Source: Planctomycetaceae bacterium (GTDB taxonomy: Bacteria > Planctomycetota > Planctomycetia > Pirellulales > Pirellulaceae). From it: a stretch of 34,616 nucleotides of DNA. A model generated the notes under the pieces. That model was not told where the DNA came from. It saw only the letters and a list, made by a program, of their open reading frames with translations, and did not search any database. The stretch covers positions 1 to 34,616 of the forward strand of contig PAQH01000080.1 of the NCBI GenBank assembly GCA_002709225.1. Reading direction: 5' to 3'. Shown here piece after piece: positions 24,860 to 33,310 of the stretch. The position numbers were made by a program, and so were the translations under genes. Each line of letters begins with the position of its first letter. Position 1 is the first letter of the stretch.

Positions 24860-26104
24860 TTAGTGGCCGACCGACGCGGCCCCTTTTTCTCCCACGAGTT
24901 GACATCGCTCGAAGCGAGACAGATTGAACGCTTCAATAAGGTCATGGTCACGATTGTTCGCCAGCGTGAAGGCCATTGTCTTGCCACTGATAGGAGTCGC
25001 TTTGAAACCCCATGTCCCCCATCCGCTGTCGAGGTAGAAACCTTCGATCGGTGTGAGCCCCATGATGGGAGAGAAATCGGGGGTCATGTCACACATGCCG
25101 GCCCATTGTCGCAACACATTGACTTGCGGAAGGCACGGGAAAAGATCGAGCAAATGGCCGCTCATGCTCTCGGCAAAGTCCAGCGTGGAGCGACTGGAGA
25201 TGAGTTCGTAGGGGTCGAGTGACGCCCCGGCAACCAACTCTCCTCGCGAGGACTGGCTGACGTACACATGCAAACTGGCTGAGACGACGATATGGTTGAG
25301 CCACGGTTTGAGCGGTTCAGTCACCATCGCCTGCAGAGGGTAGATCACCAGCGGAGTTCTCAGCCCGACCATTTTTGTAATGTGGGTAGTCCAGCCGGCG
25401 ACAGCGGAGAGGACTTTACGGGTTTTGATGTAGCCTCGATCAGTATGGACACCGATCACCGCGCCATCGCGGACTTCGATGTCGGTGACGGCGGTCTGTT
25501 GATGGATTTCGGCTCCGTAGCGATCGGCGCCCCGCGCGTAGGCCCAGGCGACCGCGTCGTGTCGGGCAATCGCACCTGGTGGATGAAATAGGGCACCGTG
25601 AATCGGGGGTTGGTGGCCTCCGCAAGTTAGATCGATTTGCGGGATCTGTGATTGGATAAACTTCGGGTCGACCACCTGGCTGTCAATGCCCAGGTGTTGA
25701 TTGACTTCTGCTCGCCAACGTTGGGTGCGTAGCGAGGCGGGGGAATGCGCGAGGGTGAAATGACCACGTTCAGAATAGAATAGATTGTAATCCAGTTCGC
25801 GCGAGAGGTCCTGGAACAACTCGACACTTGCCTGGTAGAAACGCGCGCCTTCGGGAGTCAGGTAATTGGAGCGAACGATGGCGGTGTTGCGGCCAGTGCC
25901 ACCGCCGCCCAGGTAGCCTTGCTCCAGCACCGCGACATTTGAGACGCCGTGGTCTTTCCCCAGGTAGTACGCCGCTGCCAGCCCGTGTCCACCACCTCCG
26001 ATAATCACCGCGTCGTACTCGGGTTTGAGATGCTTCACGTCACGGAACATACGCGGTTCCGGGTGGTGATCACTGAATCCATACTTGAGCAGACGATGCG
26101 GCAT
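24860..26104 (-). CDS. mgdA: N-methylglutamate dehydrogenase subunit A (SoxB-like, beta)
   Basis: 414 aa FAD-dependent DAO-family protein, matching the usual length of SoxB/MgdA. The FAD motif is IIGGGGHGLAAAYYL at residues 34-48. RHDAVAW with His182 aligns with the region where sarcosine oxidase beta covalently binds FMN through a histidine. The C-terminal MCDMTPDFSPIMG and SGWGTWGFKATPISG segments are typical of the family. This subunit oxidises the N-methyl group of the amino acid substrate at FAD and passes electrons on to FMN. It lies 63 bases after gmaS and directly before mgdB, the conserved B-D-A-G order of this enzyme. Confidence 0.88.
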   Translation of the reverse strand: MPHRLLKYGFSDHHPEPRMFRDVKHLKPEYDAVIIGGGGHGLAAAYYLGKDHGVSNVAVLEQGYLGGGGTGRNTAIVRSNYLTPEGARFYQASVELFQDLSRELDYNLFYSERGHFTLAHSPASLRTQRWRAEVNQHLGIDSQVVDPKFIQSQIPQIDLTCGGHQPPIHGALFHPPGAIARHDAVAWAYARGADRYGAEIHQQTAVTDIEVRDGAVIGVHTDRGYIKTRKVLSAVAGWTTHITKMVGLRTPLVIYPLQAMVTEPLKPWLNHIVVSASLHVYVSQSSRGELVAGASLDPYELISSRSTLDFAESMSGHLLDLFPCLPQVNVLRQWAGMCDMTPDFSPIMGLTPIEGFYLDSGWGTWGFKATPISGKTMAFTLANNRDHDLIEAFNLSRFERCQLVGEKGAASVGH

Positions 26105-26167
26105 GATTCACGCTCAGGATGGCTGCGACGCGCAGCCGGGTGATGGGGGTGGTTCAAAAGACCAAGG

Positions 26168-27526
26168 CTAGAATGACGTCAGGTAGCTGTCGATTTCCCA
26201 AGGGGTGACCTGTTGATCATAAGTAGCCCATTCACGTGTTTTCAGATCGATCAGCTCACCCGCGATGACACCTAGTCCATTTTGCACGACCTCGTCCCGT
26301 TTGAATTCTTCAATCGCTTCGTGGAGCGATTGCGGCAGGATGCCGATTCCCTGCTGCTGTACTTCGGCCACTGGCCTTTCGTACATGTTTTGTAAGTTGG
26401 GGTCGCCGGGGTCCATTTGGTTCTTGATACCATCCAAACCGGCGGCGAGGTACGCGGCCAGTGCCAGGTAGGGGTTGCAGCCAGCGGAGACCGTGCGGTC
26501 TTCGAAGTGTCCCGGGCCGGCGGTGCGGATCATCTGAGTACGATTGTTGTCACCGTAGGTTATGAACGCGGGTGTCCAGGTGTATCCACTACGGCTGGAA
26601 TAGAGGCCCGCGCCAAGTTGCAGACGCTTGTAACAATTGACTGTGGGGCTGGTGACGGCGCACAAGGCACGGGCGTGATGGAGTACACCGCCCACGAAGT
26701 GGTAGCCCAGTTGCGAGCAGCCGAGTCCACGTGGGTCAGCGGGATCGGCGAATACCACTTCTCCGGTGTTGGCGTCGGCCAGGTGGAAGTGTACGTGCAG
26801 CCCGCTCCCCGTCCGATCGCGGAAGGGTTTGGGCATGTGCGTGGCGATAGCTCCGTACTTTTTGGCCAGTTGCGATGTCGCCATTTTGAAGAAGGTAATG
26901 CGATCCGCGGTGACCAGAGCGTCCTGGTAGTCAAAGTTGATCTCAAACTGCGCGTTGCCGTCTTCGTGATCTGCCTGGTAGACCCCCCAGCCCAGTTGAT
27001 TGAGCGATGTGGTCAATTCCTGTAAGTACTCCATGGCGGGAGCCATGGACCGATAGTCGTAACAGGGTTTGGACAAGTTGTCGACGCCGTCGGGATTCCA
27101 TGGCGCGATCGACCCGTCTTCATTGCGGGTTACGAGAAAATGTTCTGGTTCCATGCCAACGTTGAACAGATAGCCGGCGTCACGGGCTTCGGCGAGCACG
27201 CGTTTCAGGTTGGTACGTGGGCAGTACGGGTAGGACTCGTCATCGACAAACAGGTCTGCGGCAAAACGTGCCGTATTGGGCATCCACGGCAGCGGCGTAT
27301 AGCTTTCCAGATCAATGCGTGCCAGCATGTCGTGGGAATGTGGTTGCTGTCCGACTCCCCAGACAGCGGCGCCGGCGAACCCTGCGCCGCTATCGACCAT
27401 GTCATCCAGGCAGTTCGCGGGCACCATTTTGACCTTGGCAGCGCCGTGGATATCGACGAATTGTGCCAGCAGGAATTCGATTCCGTTGTCCTGCAGACGC
27501 TGGCGAATTTCTTCACGAGTGGGCAT
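26168..27526 (-). CDS. gmaS: Gamma-glutamylmethylamide synthetase (glutamine synthetase-like)
   Basis: Predicted 452 aa, glutamine-synthetase family. Metal-site residues are seen in GMEPEHFL (Glu126, Glu128) and QFEINF (Glu195); GSGLHVHFHL at 240-249 holds the conserved catalytic-loop His. The HMPKPF segment just before it is typical of the GlnT/GmaS branch rather than GlnA. GmaS joins methylamine to glutamate at the expense of ATP to form gamma-glutamylmethylamide, the first step of the N-methylglutamate pathway. AGGA lies 8 bases before the ATG at 27526, and the start overlaps the small upstream gene by 14 bases. Sequence alone cannot exclude a GlnT-type glutamine synthetase; the mgs and mgd neighbours make GmaS far more likely. 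Confidence 0.85.
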   Translation of the reverse strand: MPTREEIRQRLQDNGIEFLLAQFVDIHGAAKVKMVPANCLDDMVDSGAGFAGAAVWGVGQQPHSHDMLARIDLESYTPLPWMPNTARFAADLFVDDESYPYCPRTNLKRVLAEARDAGYLFNVGMEPEHFLVTRNEDGSIAPWNPDGVDNLSKPCYDYRSMAPAMEYLQELTTSLNQLGWGVYQADHEDGNAQFEINFDYQDALVTADRITFFKMATSQLAKKYGAIATHMPKPFRDRTGSGLHVHFHLADANTGEVVFADPADPRGLGCSQLGYHFVGGVLHHARALCAVTSPTVNCYKRLQLGAGLYSSRSGYTWTPAFITYGDNNRTQMIRTAGPGHFEDRTVSAGCNPYLALAAYLAAGLDGIKNQMDPGDPNLQNMYERPVAEVQQQGIGILPQSLHEAIEEFKRDEVVQNGLGVIAGELIDLKTREWATYDQQVTPWEIDSYLTSF

Positions 27527-27773
27527 CTTGGGATTCCTGGTGCGAGGGGGATCCAGTCGGAGGCGAATGGGAACTGGCAGGCTTGAATTGCGTAGGTTCG
27601 GTGAGTTCGGCGACCATCTGGCGATACTGCGTGTGTTCACTGCGGAATTTCCAGACAAGAAATCCCAGTAACGCAGCGGCGCAGGCAATAAACATAACAA
27701 ATTCATAGCCCACCAGCGGATACAGGGGACCCAGGTTGGTGGGGCTGCTCCAGCTGTCGATGGTTGAGGTCAT
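27513..27773 (-). CDS. Small single-helix membrane protein of the operon
   Basis: 86 aa, not recognised. It has one clear transmembrane helix at about residues 23-43 (an FVMFIACAAALLGFLVWKF stretch), a short N-terminal part, and a polar C-terminal tail rich in Ser, Pro and His. Its ATG overlaps the amt stop as ATGA, and its end overlaps gmaS by 14 bases, so it is translated in series with both. It is not a PII protein: those are about 112 aa and soluble. A role as an accessory or regulatory partner of the Amt channel is suggested only by position. Confidence 0.72.
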   Translation of the reverse strand: MTSTIDSWSSPTNLGPLYPLVGYEFVMFIACAAALLGFLVWKFRSEHTQYRQMVAELTEPTQFKPASSHSPPTGSPSHQESQDAHS

Positions 27774-29233
27774 GGTGAATCCTCTTTGCCGCCAGACTCA
27801 AAGTCGTGACGTTCCGCGGCGCTGAACTCGTCGCGCTGCGTTTGCTCCAAGTGAACTAGTTGATAATCAAGGCCAGCAAACTCGACTTCCCGAGGGATCC
27901 GCAAGACGCCCGCCCGTCGTAACACGGCGGTCATGCCATAGCAGGGTAGAAAGCCGAGCAGCAGGAACATCATAACGGCCCCGGCGAATTGTCCCCAGGG
28001 TGTGATTGGGGCAAACGTGTCATCAGGTGAACTAGGGTAGCCCCAGAGCAAGAATCCAACCAGCAGAACGCCGATGGAACCACAGTAGCCATGGATGGCC
28101 ACAGCACCGACGGCATCATCGATGCGGAACTTTCTCTCCACCCAAAAGTGCAGCTTGTAGGCGCACCAGACACCAAACACCGCGACGAAAAATGCCTGGT
28201 AGGGGTGATACAGGTCATTCCCGGCAGAGGCTGTAATGATCCCGCCCAGCCCCCCCTGGAAAGTCCAGAACGCATCGCCGTGAGATAGGATATAGCCGGT
28301 GATCATGCCGGCAGCCAAGGCCATCAGGAAGTTGAATGTGATTGCGCTGAGTGTTGTCGGAGTCAAGTAAATAGTGGTTGCGGAAAACAGCTGTGCGGTG
28401 TCGTCTGGGTCGATATCCGTCATCGGGATGTTGCAGGCCGCGTAGAAACCCCAGAAGCCCGTAAAGATCAGGAACATGCCAATAATGATCATCCAGGTGT
28501 TGTGCGCAGGCAATACACGAGGCGTTCCATCGTTGCGGAAACGTCCGATACGTGGGCCCAGGTGGATCAAGATTGCGAGGGCGGAACCGCCTGCCAGGGC
28601 GTGGATCACACCAGAAGCGTAGGCGTCATGGTAACCTAACAGGCGAACCATCCAGCCGGTGTCGGACCATCCCCACGCAGCGCCCAATACCCAGGTGACG
28701 CAGCCGACAACGAGTGAGAGCAACCAGAAGGCCCCCGAGCGAATTCGCTCAATGACGGCACCGGAAAGGATCGATCCGGCGGTCCAGGAAAACAGCAGAA
28801 AAGCTGCCCAGAAAACTCCATTGAGGCGGGGCCATAAATCGAGTTGTTCCTGAGTTAACCCGGCCGCATTGTTGCCATTGCCGCCGAGATGCGGACCCAT
28901 CAGCGGGTTCCAGGGTTCCGACCAAGGAACGGATTTCAGCGGACCGCTGATGCCGGGGCCATTCTGGAAAGCGAAGTAGATCCACCACCCGAAGAGGAAG
29001 AAACCGAGCGTGATCACGGGGATCAGCATCGAGTTCTTCATAAGCGTGTTAAGTTTGTTCTTTTCGCGAGAAACGCCCACCTCGTAGAGACAGAAGCCGA
29101 CGTGAATCAGGAACATCATCACTACGGTCACCCAGTAGTAAAACTCGGTGAAGATGATGATCAGGGCGGAGAGTTCTTGATCCACGGTGCACTGGCCTGT
29201 CTGGAAAGTTGCTGAAGACCATGTCGCGGGCAA
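27770..29233 (-). CDS. amt: Amt-family ammonium (probably methylammonium) transporter
   Basis: 487 aa with about eleven transmembrane helices. Conserved Amt elements include LSGAVIERI at about 156-163, the Asp203/His211 region (DAYASGVIHALAGG), and DDAVGAVAIHGYCGSIG with the second pore histidine at His381, so the twin-His pore is complete. Amt proteins conduct ammonium and many accept methylammonium, which would feed GmaS directly. The start is a TTG with GAGG 8 bases upstream; a GTG at 29185 is an alternative. The gene sits between mgsC and gmaS in the operon, with a 103-base gap to mgsC. No glnK/glnB gene is adjacent. Transport of ammonium released by the pathway's companion reactions is the main alternative. 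Confidence 0.87.
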   Translation of the reverse strand: MPATWSSATFQTGQCTVDQELSALIIIFTEFYYWVTVVMMFLIHVGFCLYEVGVSREKNKLNTLMKNSMLIPVITLGFFLFGWWIYFAFQNGPGISGPLKSVPWSEPWNPLMGPHLGGNGNNAAGLTQEQLDLWPRLNGVFWAAFLLFSWTAGSILSGAVIERIRSGAFWLLSLVVGCVTWVLGAAWGWSDTGWMVRLLGYHDAYASGVIHALAGGSALAILIHLGPRIGRFRNDGTPRVLPAHNTWMIIIGMFLIFTGFWGFYAACNIPMTDIDPDDTAQLFSATTIYLTPTTLSAITFNFLMALAAGMITGYILSHGDAFWTFQGGLGGIITASAGNDLYHPYQAFFVAVFGVWCAYKLHFWVERKFRIDDAVGAVAIHGYCGSIGVLLVGFLLWGYPSSPDDTFAPITPWGQFAGAVMMFLLLGFLPCYGMTAVLRRAGVLRIPREVEFAGLDYQLVHLEQTQRDEFSAAERHDFESGGKEDSP

Positions 29234-29336
29234 TGCGAGAGCCTCAGTTTGCCCGAATCTGCCACAACGTCAATAGTCTCGGCGGCAAGGAGTTCTGCGA
29301 GTGGAGCCTGGACCGACAGCATGCCCCTGTCGAGTT

Positions 29337-30665
29337 TTAAGAGTTTCCCGGGATCCAGCTGGTGCCGGCCAGGGGAACCCGGGCCATCGCAGCCGCTTCG
29401 AGCGTTAACGCCACCAGGTCTTCCCGTTCCAGATGGTGCACATTGGATTTGCCGCAGGCGCGTGCCAGTGTCGTTAGTTCCATTTCCAGCACTTGCAGGT
29501 AATTCCCCAGTTGTTGGGCGCCGCGTGCTGGCGAGAGACGCTGTTCCAGCACTGGATCCTGGGTGGTAATGCCGACCGGGCAGAGCCCGCTCTGACAGTG
29601 GTGACAGAAGCCGGGAGCGGTATCCAGCCCGGCGTAATCTTCGGTCGCGTCGTGATTTTTCCCATCCTGCACGTAACTGTCATGGTTGCATCCCAAGGCG
29701 ATCAGCACGCCTTGTCCAATGGCGACGGCATCAGCGCCGAGCGCCAACGCTTTGGCGACGTCTGCACCACTGCGAATTCCGCCGGAAATAATGAGCTGAA
29801 CCTCATCGGCAACGTCCAGTTCCTCAAGCGCCTCCACCGCCAGCGGTAACGCGGCCAGCGTGGGGATCCCGGTGTGCTCGATGAAGACCTGCTGGGTTGC
29901 TGCGGTACCACCTTGCATGCCATCGATAACCACCACGTCGGCTCCGGCTTTCACCGCGAGTTTGACATCGTCGCGTACGCGTGTGGCGCCCATCTTGACG
30001 TAAATGGGAATCTTCCAGTCTGTAATTTCTCGCAGTTCTTCAATTTTGATCTTGAGATCATCGGGGCCCACCCAGTCCGGATGCCGACAGGCGGAACGTT
30101 GGTCGATGCCGGCCGGCAAGGTGCGCATCTGCGCCACACGCTCGCTGACTTTCTGTCCCAGAAGCATCCCACCGCCACCTGGTTTGGCGCCTTGGCCCAG
30201 GACTAATTCTAACGCATCTGCGCGGCGCAAGTCGTCCGGGTTGAAACCGTAGCGAGAGGGTAGGCACTGGTAGACGAGCGTCTTGGAGGATTGTCGTTCT
30301 TCGTCGGTCATCCCACCGTCGCCTGTCGTCGTCGAGATGCCGGCTTCGGTAGCTGCTTTCCCGAGAGCTTCTTTCACGTTGGCGGATAGTGCGCCGAAAC
30401 TCATGCCCGCGATCGTGATGGGCGATTGCAGCACAACCGGTTGTTTGGCGTAGCGGGAACCGAGCGTGGTTTCCAGGTGGCAGGCCTCTCGGTAACCCTC
30501 CAGTGGGTAGCGTGACGCAGATGCCGTCAAGAATACCAGGTCATCAAAGTTCGGCACGGGACGTTTGGCACCCATGCCACGAATGTCGTAGATGCCGCGC
30601 TCTGCGGCCTGGCGAATGTAATTCAGGGCGCCGCGGTCAAAAGAAGCGCTCGGTTCACGATGCAT
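29337..30665 (-). CDS. mgsC: N-methylglutamate synthase subunit C (glutamate synthase-like FMN domain)
   Basis: About 442 aa, Glu_synthase (PF01645) type. It has the FMN-barrel segments IAGMSFGALSANVKEALG, TTTGDGGMTDEE, GAKPGGGGMLLGQKV, VVIDGMQGGTAATQ and ISGGIRSGADVAKALALGADAVAIG. CHHCQSGLCPVGITT at about 354-368 supplies the three cysteines (354, 357, 362) of a [3Fe-4S] cluster as in glutamate synthase. The stand-alone short form, next to an amidotransferase and a GXGXG protein, is the signature of N-methylglutamate synthase rather than full-length glutamate synthase (about 1,500 aa). It carries out the reductive step that forms N-methylglutamate. The ATG at 30665 is used; an in-frame start at 30677 is possible. 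Confidence 0.88.
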   Translation of the reverse strand: MHREPSASFDRGALNYIRQAAERGIYDIRGMGAKRPVPNFDDLVFLTASASRYPLEGYREACHLETTLGSRYAKQPVVLQSPITIAGMSFGALSANVKEALGKAATEAGISTTTGDGGMTDEERQSSKTLVYQCLPSRYGFNPDDLRRADALELVLGQGAKPGGGGMLLGQKVSERVAQMRTLPAGIDQRSACRHPDWVGPDDLKIKIEELREITDWKIPIYVKMGATRVRDDVKLAVKAGADVVVIDGMQGGTAATQQVFIEHTGIPTLAALPLAVEALEELDVADEVQLIISGGIRSGADVAKALALGADAVAIGQGVLIALGCNHDSYVQDGKNHDATEDYAGLDTAPGFCHHCQSGLCPVGITTQDPVLEQRLSPARGAQQLGNYLQVLEMELTTLARACGKSNVHHLEREDLVALTLEAAAMARVPLAGTSWIPGNS

Positions 30666-30700
30666 TTGGCTGGACAACGTTCGGTTTCCCCAGGAGGACC

Positions 30701-31393
30701 TTAGTATTCTTGACGCTCGGTGGCGTTCCAGTGGTACAGGCGGCGTGCACTTGCCACCTTCTTGAATTCGTGCGGCTCGGCTTCGATGCCGCTGGCCGCC
30801 AGTAGTTCCGAGAGTGCTTGAATGTCGTCGGGTGTCATTTCCTGTTGCTGGGCATCGGCGCCGAGGCTGGCAATGTTGCCTCGGACATAGAGAATTGCCT
30901 CGTACAGAGAATCACCCAAGTGCGGTCCGGCGTCGCCACAGACGACGAGTCGCCCCGCCTGCGCCATGAAGCCGGCAAAATGCCCGACATCTCCCCGGAC
31001 CACGATGTCGCACCCCTTCATGGAAATTCCACAGCGTGACGACGCATTGCCTTCAATCACGACCAGCCCGCCATGCCCGGACGCTGCCGTGCATTGCGAG
31101 GCGTGTCCGGTCACACGGACCGTTCCAGACATGATGTTTTCGGCCACACTCCAGCCGACGTTGCCATGAATCGTGACTGTGGCCTGCTTGTTCATCCCGG
31201 CCACAAAGTAGCCCGCGTGCCCTAAGATGTTGACTGTGACATCCACGTCCATGCCGGCGGCGATACTATGTTTGCCGTCGGGGTTCTGAATGTCGACTTG
31301 TGCAGTCTGGCTGGCGTCGAGTTCGTGATGGAGGAATTGGTTGACCTCCCGAATCGTCAAGTTTGCCAGATCGAGGTGGGTCACACGTTCCAT
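30701..31393 (-). CDS. mgsB: N-methylglutamate synthase subunit B (GXGXG protein)
   Basis: 230 aa, almost entirely the right-handed beta-helix of the GXGXG domain (PF01493) that forms the C-terminal part of glutamate synthase. Repeats of the GxxG/GN type are seen in NILGHAGYFVAGM, VTIHGNVGWSV, VRVTGHASQCT, VVIEGNASSRCG, VVRGDVGHFAGFM and VVCGDAGPHLGDS. This is the size and layout expected for MgsB, a structural subunit of the three-part synthase. Its start lies inside the end of mgsA (13-base overlap), so it is probably coupled to it. Confidence 0.88.
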   Translation of the reverse strand: MERVTHLDLANLTIREVNQFLHHELDASQTAQVDIQNPDGKHSIAAGMDVDVTVNILGHAGYFVAGMNKQATVTIHGNVGWSVAENIMSGTVRVTGHASQCTAASGHGGLVVIEGNASSRCGISMKGCDIVVRGDVGHFAGFMAQAGRLVVCGDAGPHLGDSLYEAILYVRGNIASLGADAQQQEMTPDDIQALSELLAASGIEAEPHEFKKVASARRLYHWNATERQEY

Positions 31394-32271
31394 GAGTAAA
31401 TCTGTTCCGGAAAAGGCTCGAAGACATTCGCGTCGGCGATACCTGGCAAATGGGCAAGAGAGCGGAACTCCGACCCGACGGCCACATATTCATCGGTTTC
31501 CGCCACCACGGCCGGTTTGCAGGAAAAACCGTCTCGCACTAGCACGAGTTTATCGGCGGTTGCCATGAGGAAGGTAAAGAACCCATCGAGTTCACTAAAG
31601 GAGTGGTGGATCGCCTCTTCCAGGCTATCGCCTTCGCGCATCCGCCATTGCAGGAACCGGCAGCCGGCCTCGGTGTCGTTGTCGGTCTCAAATACGATAC
31701 CGCGCCGCTCCAGTTTGCGGCGCACACTGTATGGATTGGAAAGTGACCCGTTGTGAACCAGACAGAAGTCCTCGCCCGCCGTGAAAGGATGGGCGTGTTC
31801 GGGGGAGACTACGGATTCGGTGGCCATGCGAGTATGGCCTACCGCGTGGGTTCCCTCGAGGTCGGGAAAGGCACAACGGCGGCTAATTTCAGTCGGATGG
31901 CCTTCGTCTTTGAAAACGCGAATGGCGCGGCCCGTCGCCAGTAGTCTCACGTCAGCGGAAACCAACTTGAGCAATTCATGGATCTGTGCCACAGGGTATG
32001 ACGAAATCAGGTTGGCATGCGTATCCTGGATGTCGAGCCTGCCCAGGTCTGCGTCGGGCCAGCTGTTTTGCCAGCGTTGCCAATCGAACGCCGGTTGCTG
32101 TGCGCGGAGTGAATAGCGCCGTCGCGGTTCATCGAGTGGGTTGTGGAAGACCGCCAGCCCCGCTGAATCGGGGCCCCGCGTGCCCATGCATTGGAGCATC
32201 GGCGTAGCCAGTTGTCCCAGGCTGGGACGCAGGGTGTCCGTTTTCAGTAGGATTCCAACGATGCCACACAC
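31381..32271 (-). CDS. mgsA: N-methylglutamate synthase subunit A (class II glutamine amidotransferase)
   Basis: About 296 aa, Ntn-type class II amidotransferase related to the GATase part of glutamate synthase and PurF. From the GTG at 32271 the protein begins MCGIVGI, so removal of Met exposes the nucleophilic Cys2, as this family requires. GGAG lies 6 bases before that GTG; a start at the ATG at 32283 would add four residues and bury the Cys. Other family segments are RGPDSAGLAVF, VGHTRMATESVVSPEHAHPF, VHNGSLSNPYSVRRKL and ETDNDTEAGCRFL. It would take the amide of gamma-glutamylmethylamide and hand the methylamine group to MgsC. It is the first gene of the operon. Confidence 0.88.
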   Translation of the reverse strand: MCGIVGILLKTDTLRPSLGQLATPMLQCMGTRGPDSAGLAVFHNPLDEPRRRYSLRAQQPAFDWQRWQNSWPDADLGRLDIQDTHANLISSYPVAQIHELLKLVSADVRLLATGRAIRVFKDEGHPTEISRRCAFPDLEGTHAVGHTRMATESVVSPEHAHPFTAGEDFCLVHNGSLSNPYSVRRKLERRGIVFETDNDTEAGCRFLQWRMREGDSLEEAIHHSFSELDGFFTFLMATADKLVLVRDGFSCKPAVVAETDEYVAVGSEFRSLAHLPGIADANVFEPFPEQIYSWNV

Positions 32272-32326
32272 AGGTTGCTCCATCCTCGAATTTGAAAGTT
32301 CGCTCTCGGGTCGTGGTCACTCCCTC

Positions 32327-32356
32327 GTTATAGTGGACGCGAGCGATGGCAGACAA
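32327..32356 (-). promoter_or_regulatory. Candidate sigma-70 promoter of the methylamine operon
   Basis: On the minus strand TTGTCT (32351-32356) and TATAAC (32327-32332) are separated by 18 bases, a fair match to -35 and -10 boxes (4/6 and 5/6). Transcription would begin about 50 bases before the mgsA GTG. The 169-base region between the divergent mgsA and metallo-hydrolase genes shows no obvious operator palindrome. Confidence 0.42.
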
Positions 32357-32440
32357 GCAGCGATCCTCGGCGCGGCTCAGGACCCGCTGGCGGGAATGCG
32401 CGGCAGATCGATTGAATAACCGGCATGTGAGGCGGTGCGA

Positions 32441-33208
32441 ATGAAGGTCATTTCCTTGCGATCTGGCAGTAGTGGCAATTGTATTTTTGTGCAGGCGGGC
32501 GGGACTCGTCTGCTTTTTGACGCGGGTATCAGTGGGCGGCAGGCGGAGCAAGCGCTGTCTGAATCAGGCCAGCGGATTCGTGATGTGGATGCGTTACTGA
32601 TCTCACACGACCATCGCGATCATACAAGGTCGTTGGGGGTCTTCCAGCGGAAATTTGGTTTGCCCGTCTATGTTACCCGCGGGACCCTCACTGTTGCCGC
32701 GGGCAAAGAGAGGCTGGGGAAGTTGACCGACATCCGGCATTTTGTCGCGGGCCGGTCGATTGAAATTGGAGATGTGCGGATCGAGACGATACCGACACCG
32801 CACGACGCGGTTGATGGGGTGGCCTTTGTCGTGGATGATGGCAAGACGCGGGTGGGGGTGATGACCGACCTGGGTTACGTGTTTGCCGGCCTCCGTGAGG
32901 CCGTTGCCAGTTTGGACGCAGTGGTGCTCGAGAGTAACCATGATCCTGAGATGTTGGCAGTCGGCCCCTATCCGGAATCGTTGAAGCGGCGTATTCGGGG
33001 GCAGGGCGGGCATCTCTCGAATTGCGAAGCGGCGGACGTGTTGGCCGCTGGTAAAGATCGGTTGCAATGGGCTTGCCTGGCCCATCTCTCGGAAGAGAAC
33101 AACGATCCACAGTTGGCCTTACGGGCGCATCGGCAAAGACTGGGAGATCGGTTTCCGCTCTATGTCGCAGGCCGCGATACCGCCACGGAAGTACTCGAGG
33201 TTGCCTGA
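32441..33208 (+). CDS. MBL-fold metallo-hydrolase, YycJ/WalJ-like
   Basis: About 255 aa, metallo-beta-lactamase fold. The zinc motif is SHDHRDH (HxHxDH) near residue 58, with further metal ligands likely in PTPHDAVDG, LESNHD and the late AHLSEENNDP segment. The N-terminal SLRSGSSGNCIFVQ and the AHLSEENN segment are typical of YycJ/WalJ-type proteins, a branch of the MBL superfamily near phosphodiesterases and exonucleases. Such proteins are cytoplasmic; in other bacteria they are tied to DNA repair or to the WalRK system. The ATG at 32441 is preferred because GAGG lies 8 bases upstream; a GTG at 32435 is also in frame. It is divergent from the methylamine operon and not clearly connected with it. 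Confidence 0.83.
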   Translation: MKVISLRSGSSGNCIFVQAGGTRLLFDAGISGRQAEQALSESGQRIRDVDALLISHDHRDHTRSLGVFQRKFGLPVYVTRGTLTVAAGKERLGKLTDIRHFVAGRSIEIGDVRIETIPTPHDAVDGVAFVVDDGKTRVGVMTDLGYVFAGLREAVASLDAVVLESNHDPEMLAVGPYPESLKRRIRGQGGHLSNCEAADVLAAGKDRLQWACLAHLSEENNDPQLALRAHRQRLGDRFPLYVAGRDTATEVLEVA

Positions 33209-33310
33209 GGGTCTGGGGGACGCAGTGGGGCCCATGCGGCGGCCGAGAGGATCTCCGCCACAACACACGTGTTCGTCACGGTCGCCAGGGGCGCTGCCGC
33301 ATGAGAGGGA

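Noticed and set aside
20327..26104. Reading soxBDAG-like genes as a sarcosine oxidase operon
   Set aside because: Presence of mgsABC and a GmaS-like gene in the same operon, and the CPLNGPR-type delta subunit, fit N-methylglutamate dehydrogenase better. Sarcosine remains an alternative substrate.
26417..27025. Plus-strand open frame of about 200 codons
   Set aside because: It is antisense to gmaS and reflects the codon bias of that gene.
29337..32271. Glutamate synthase (gltB) split by frameshifts
   Set aside because: The three pieces each have their own start and stop, the overlaps are short and orderly, and the sizes match MgsA, MgsB and MgsC; the order also differs from a broken gltB, in which the GXGXG part would come last.
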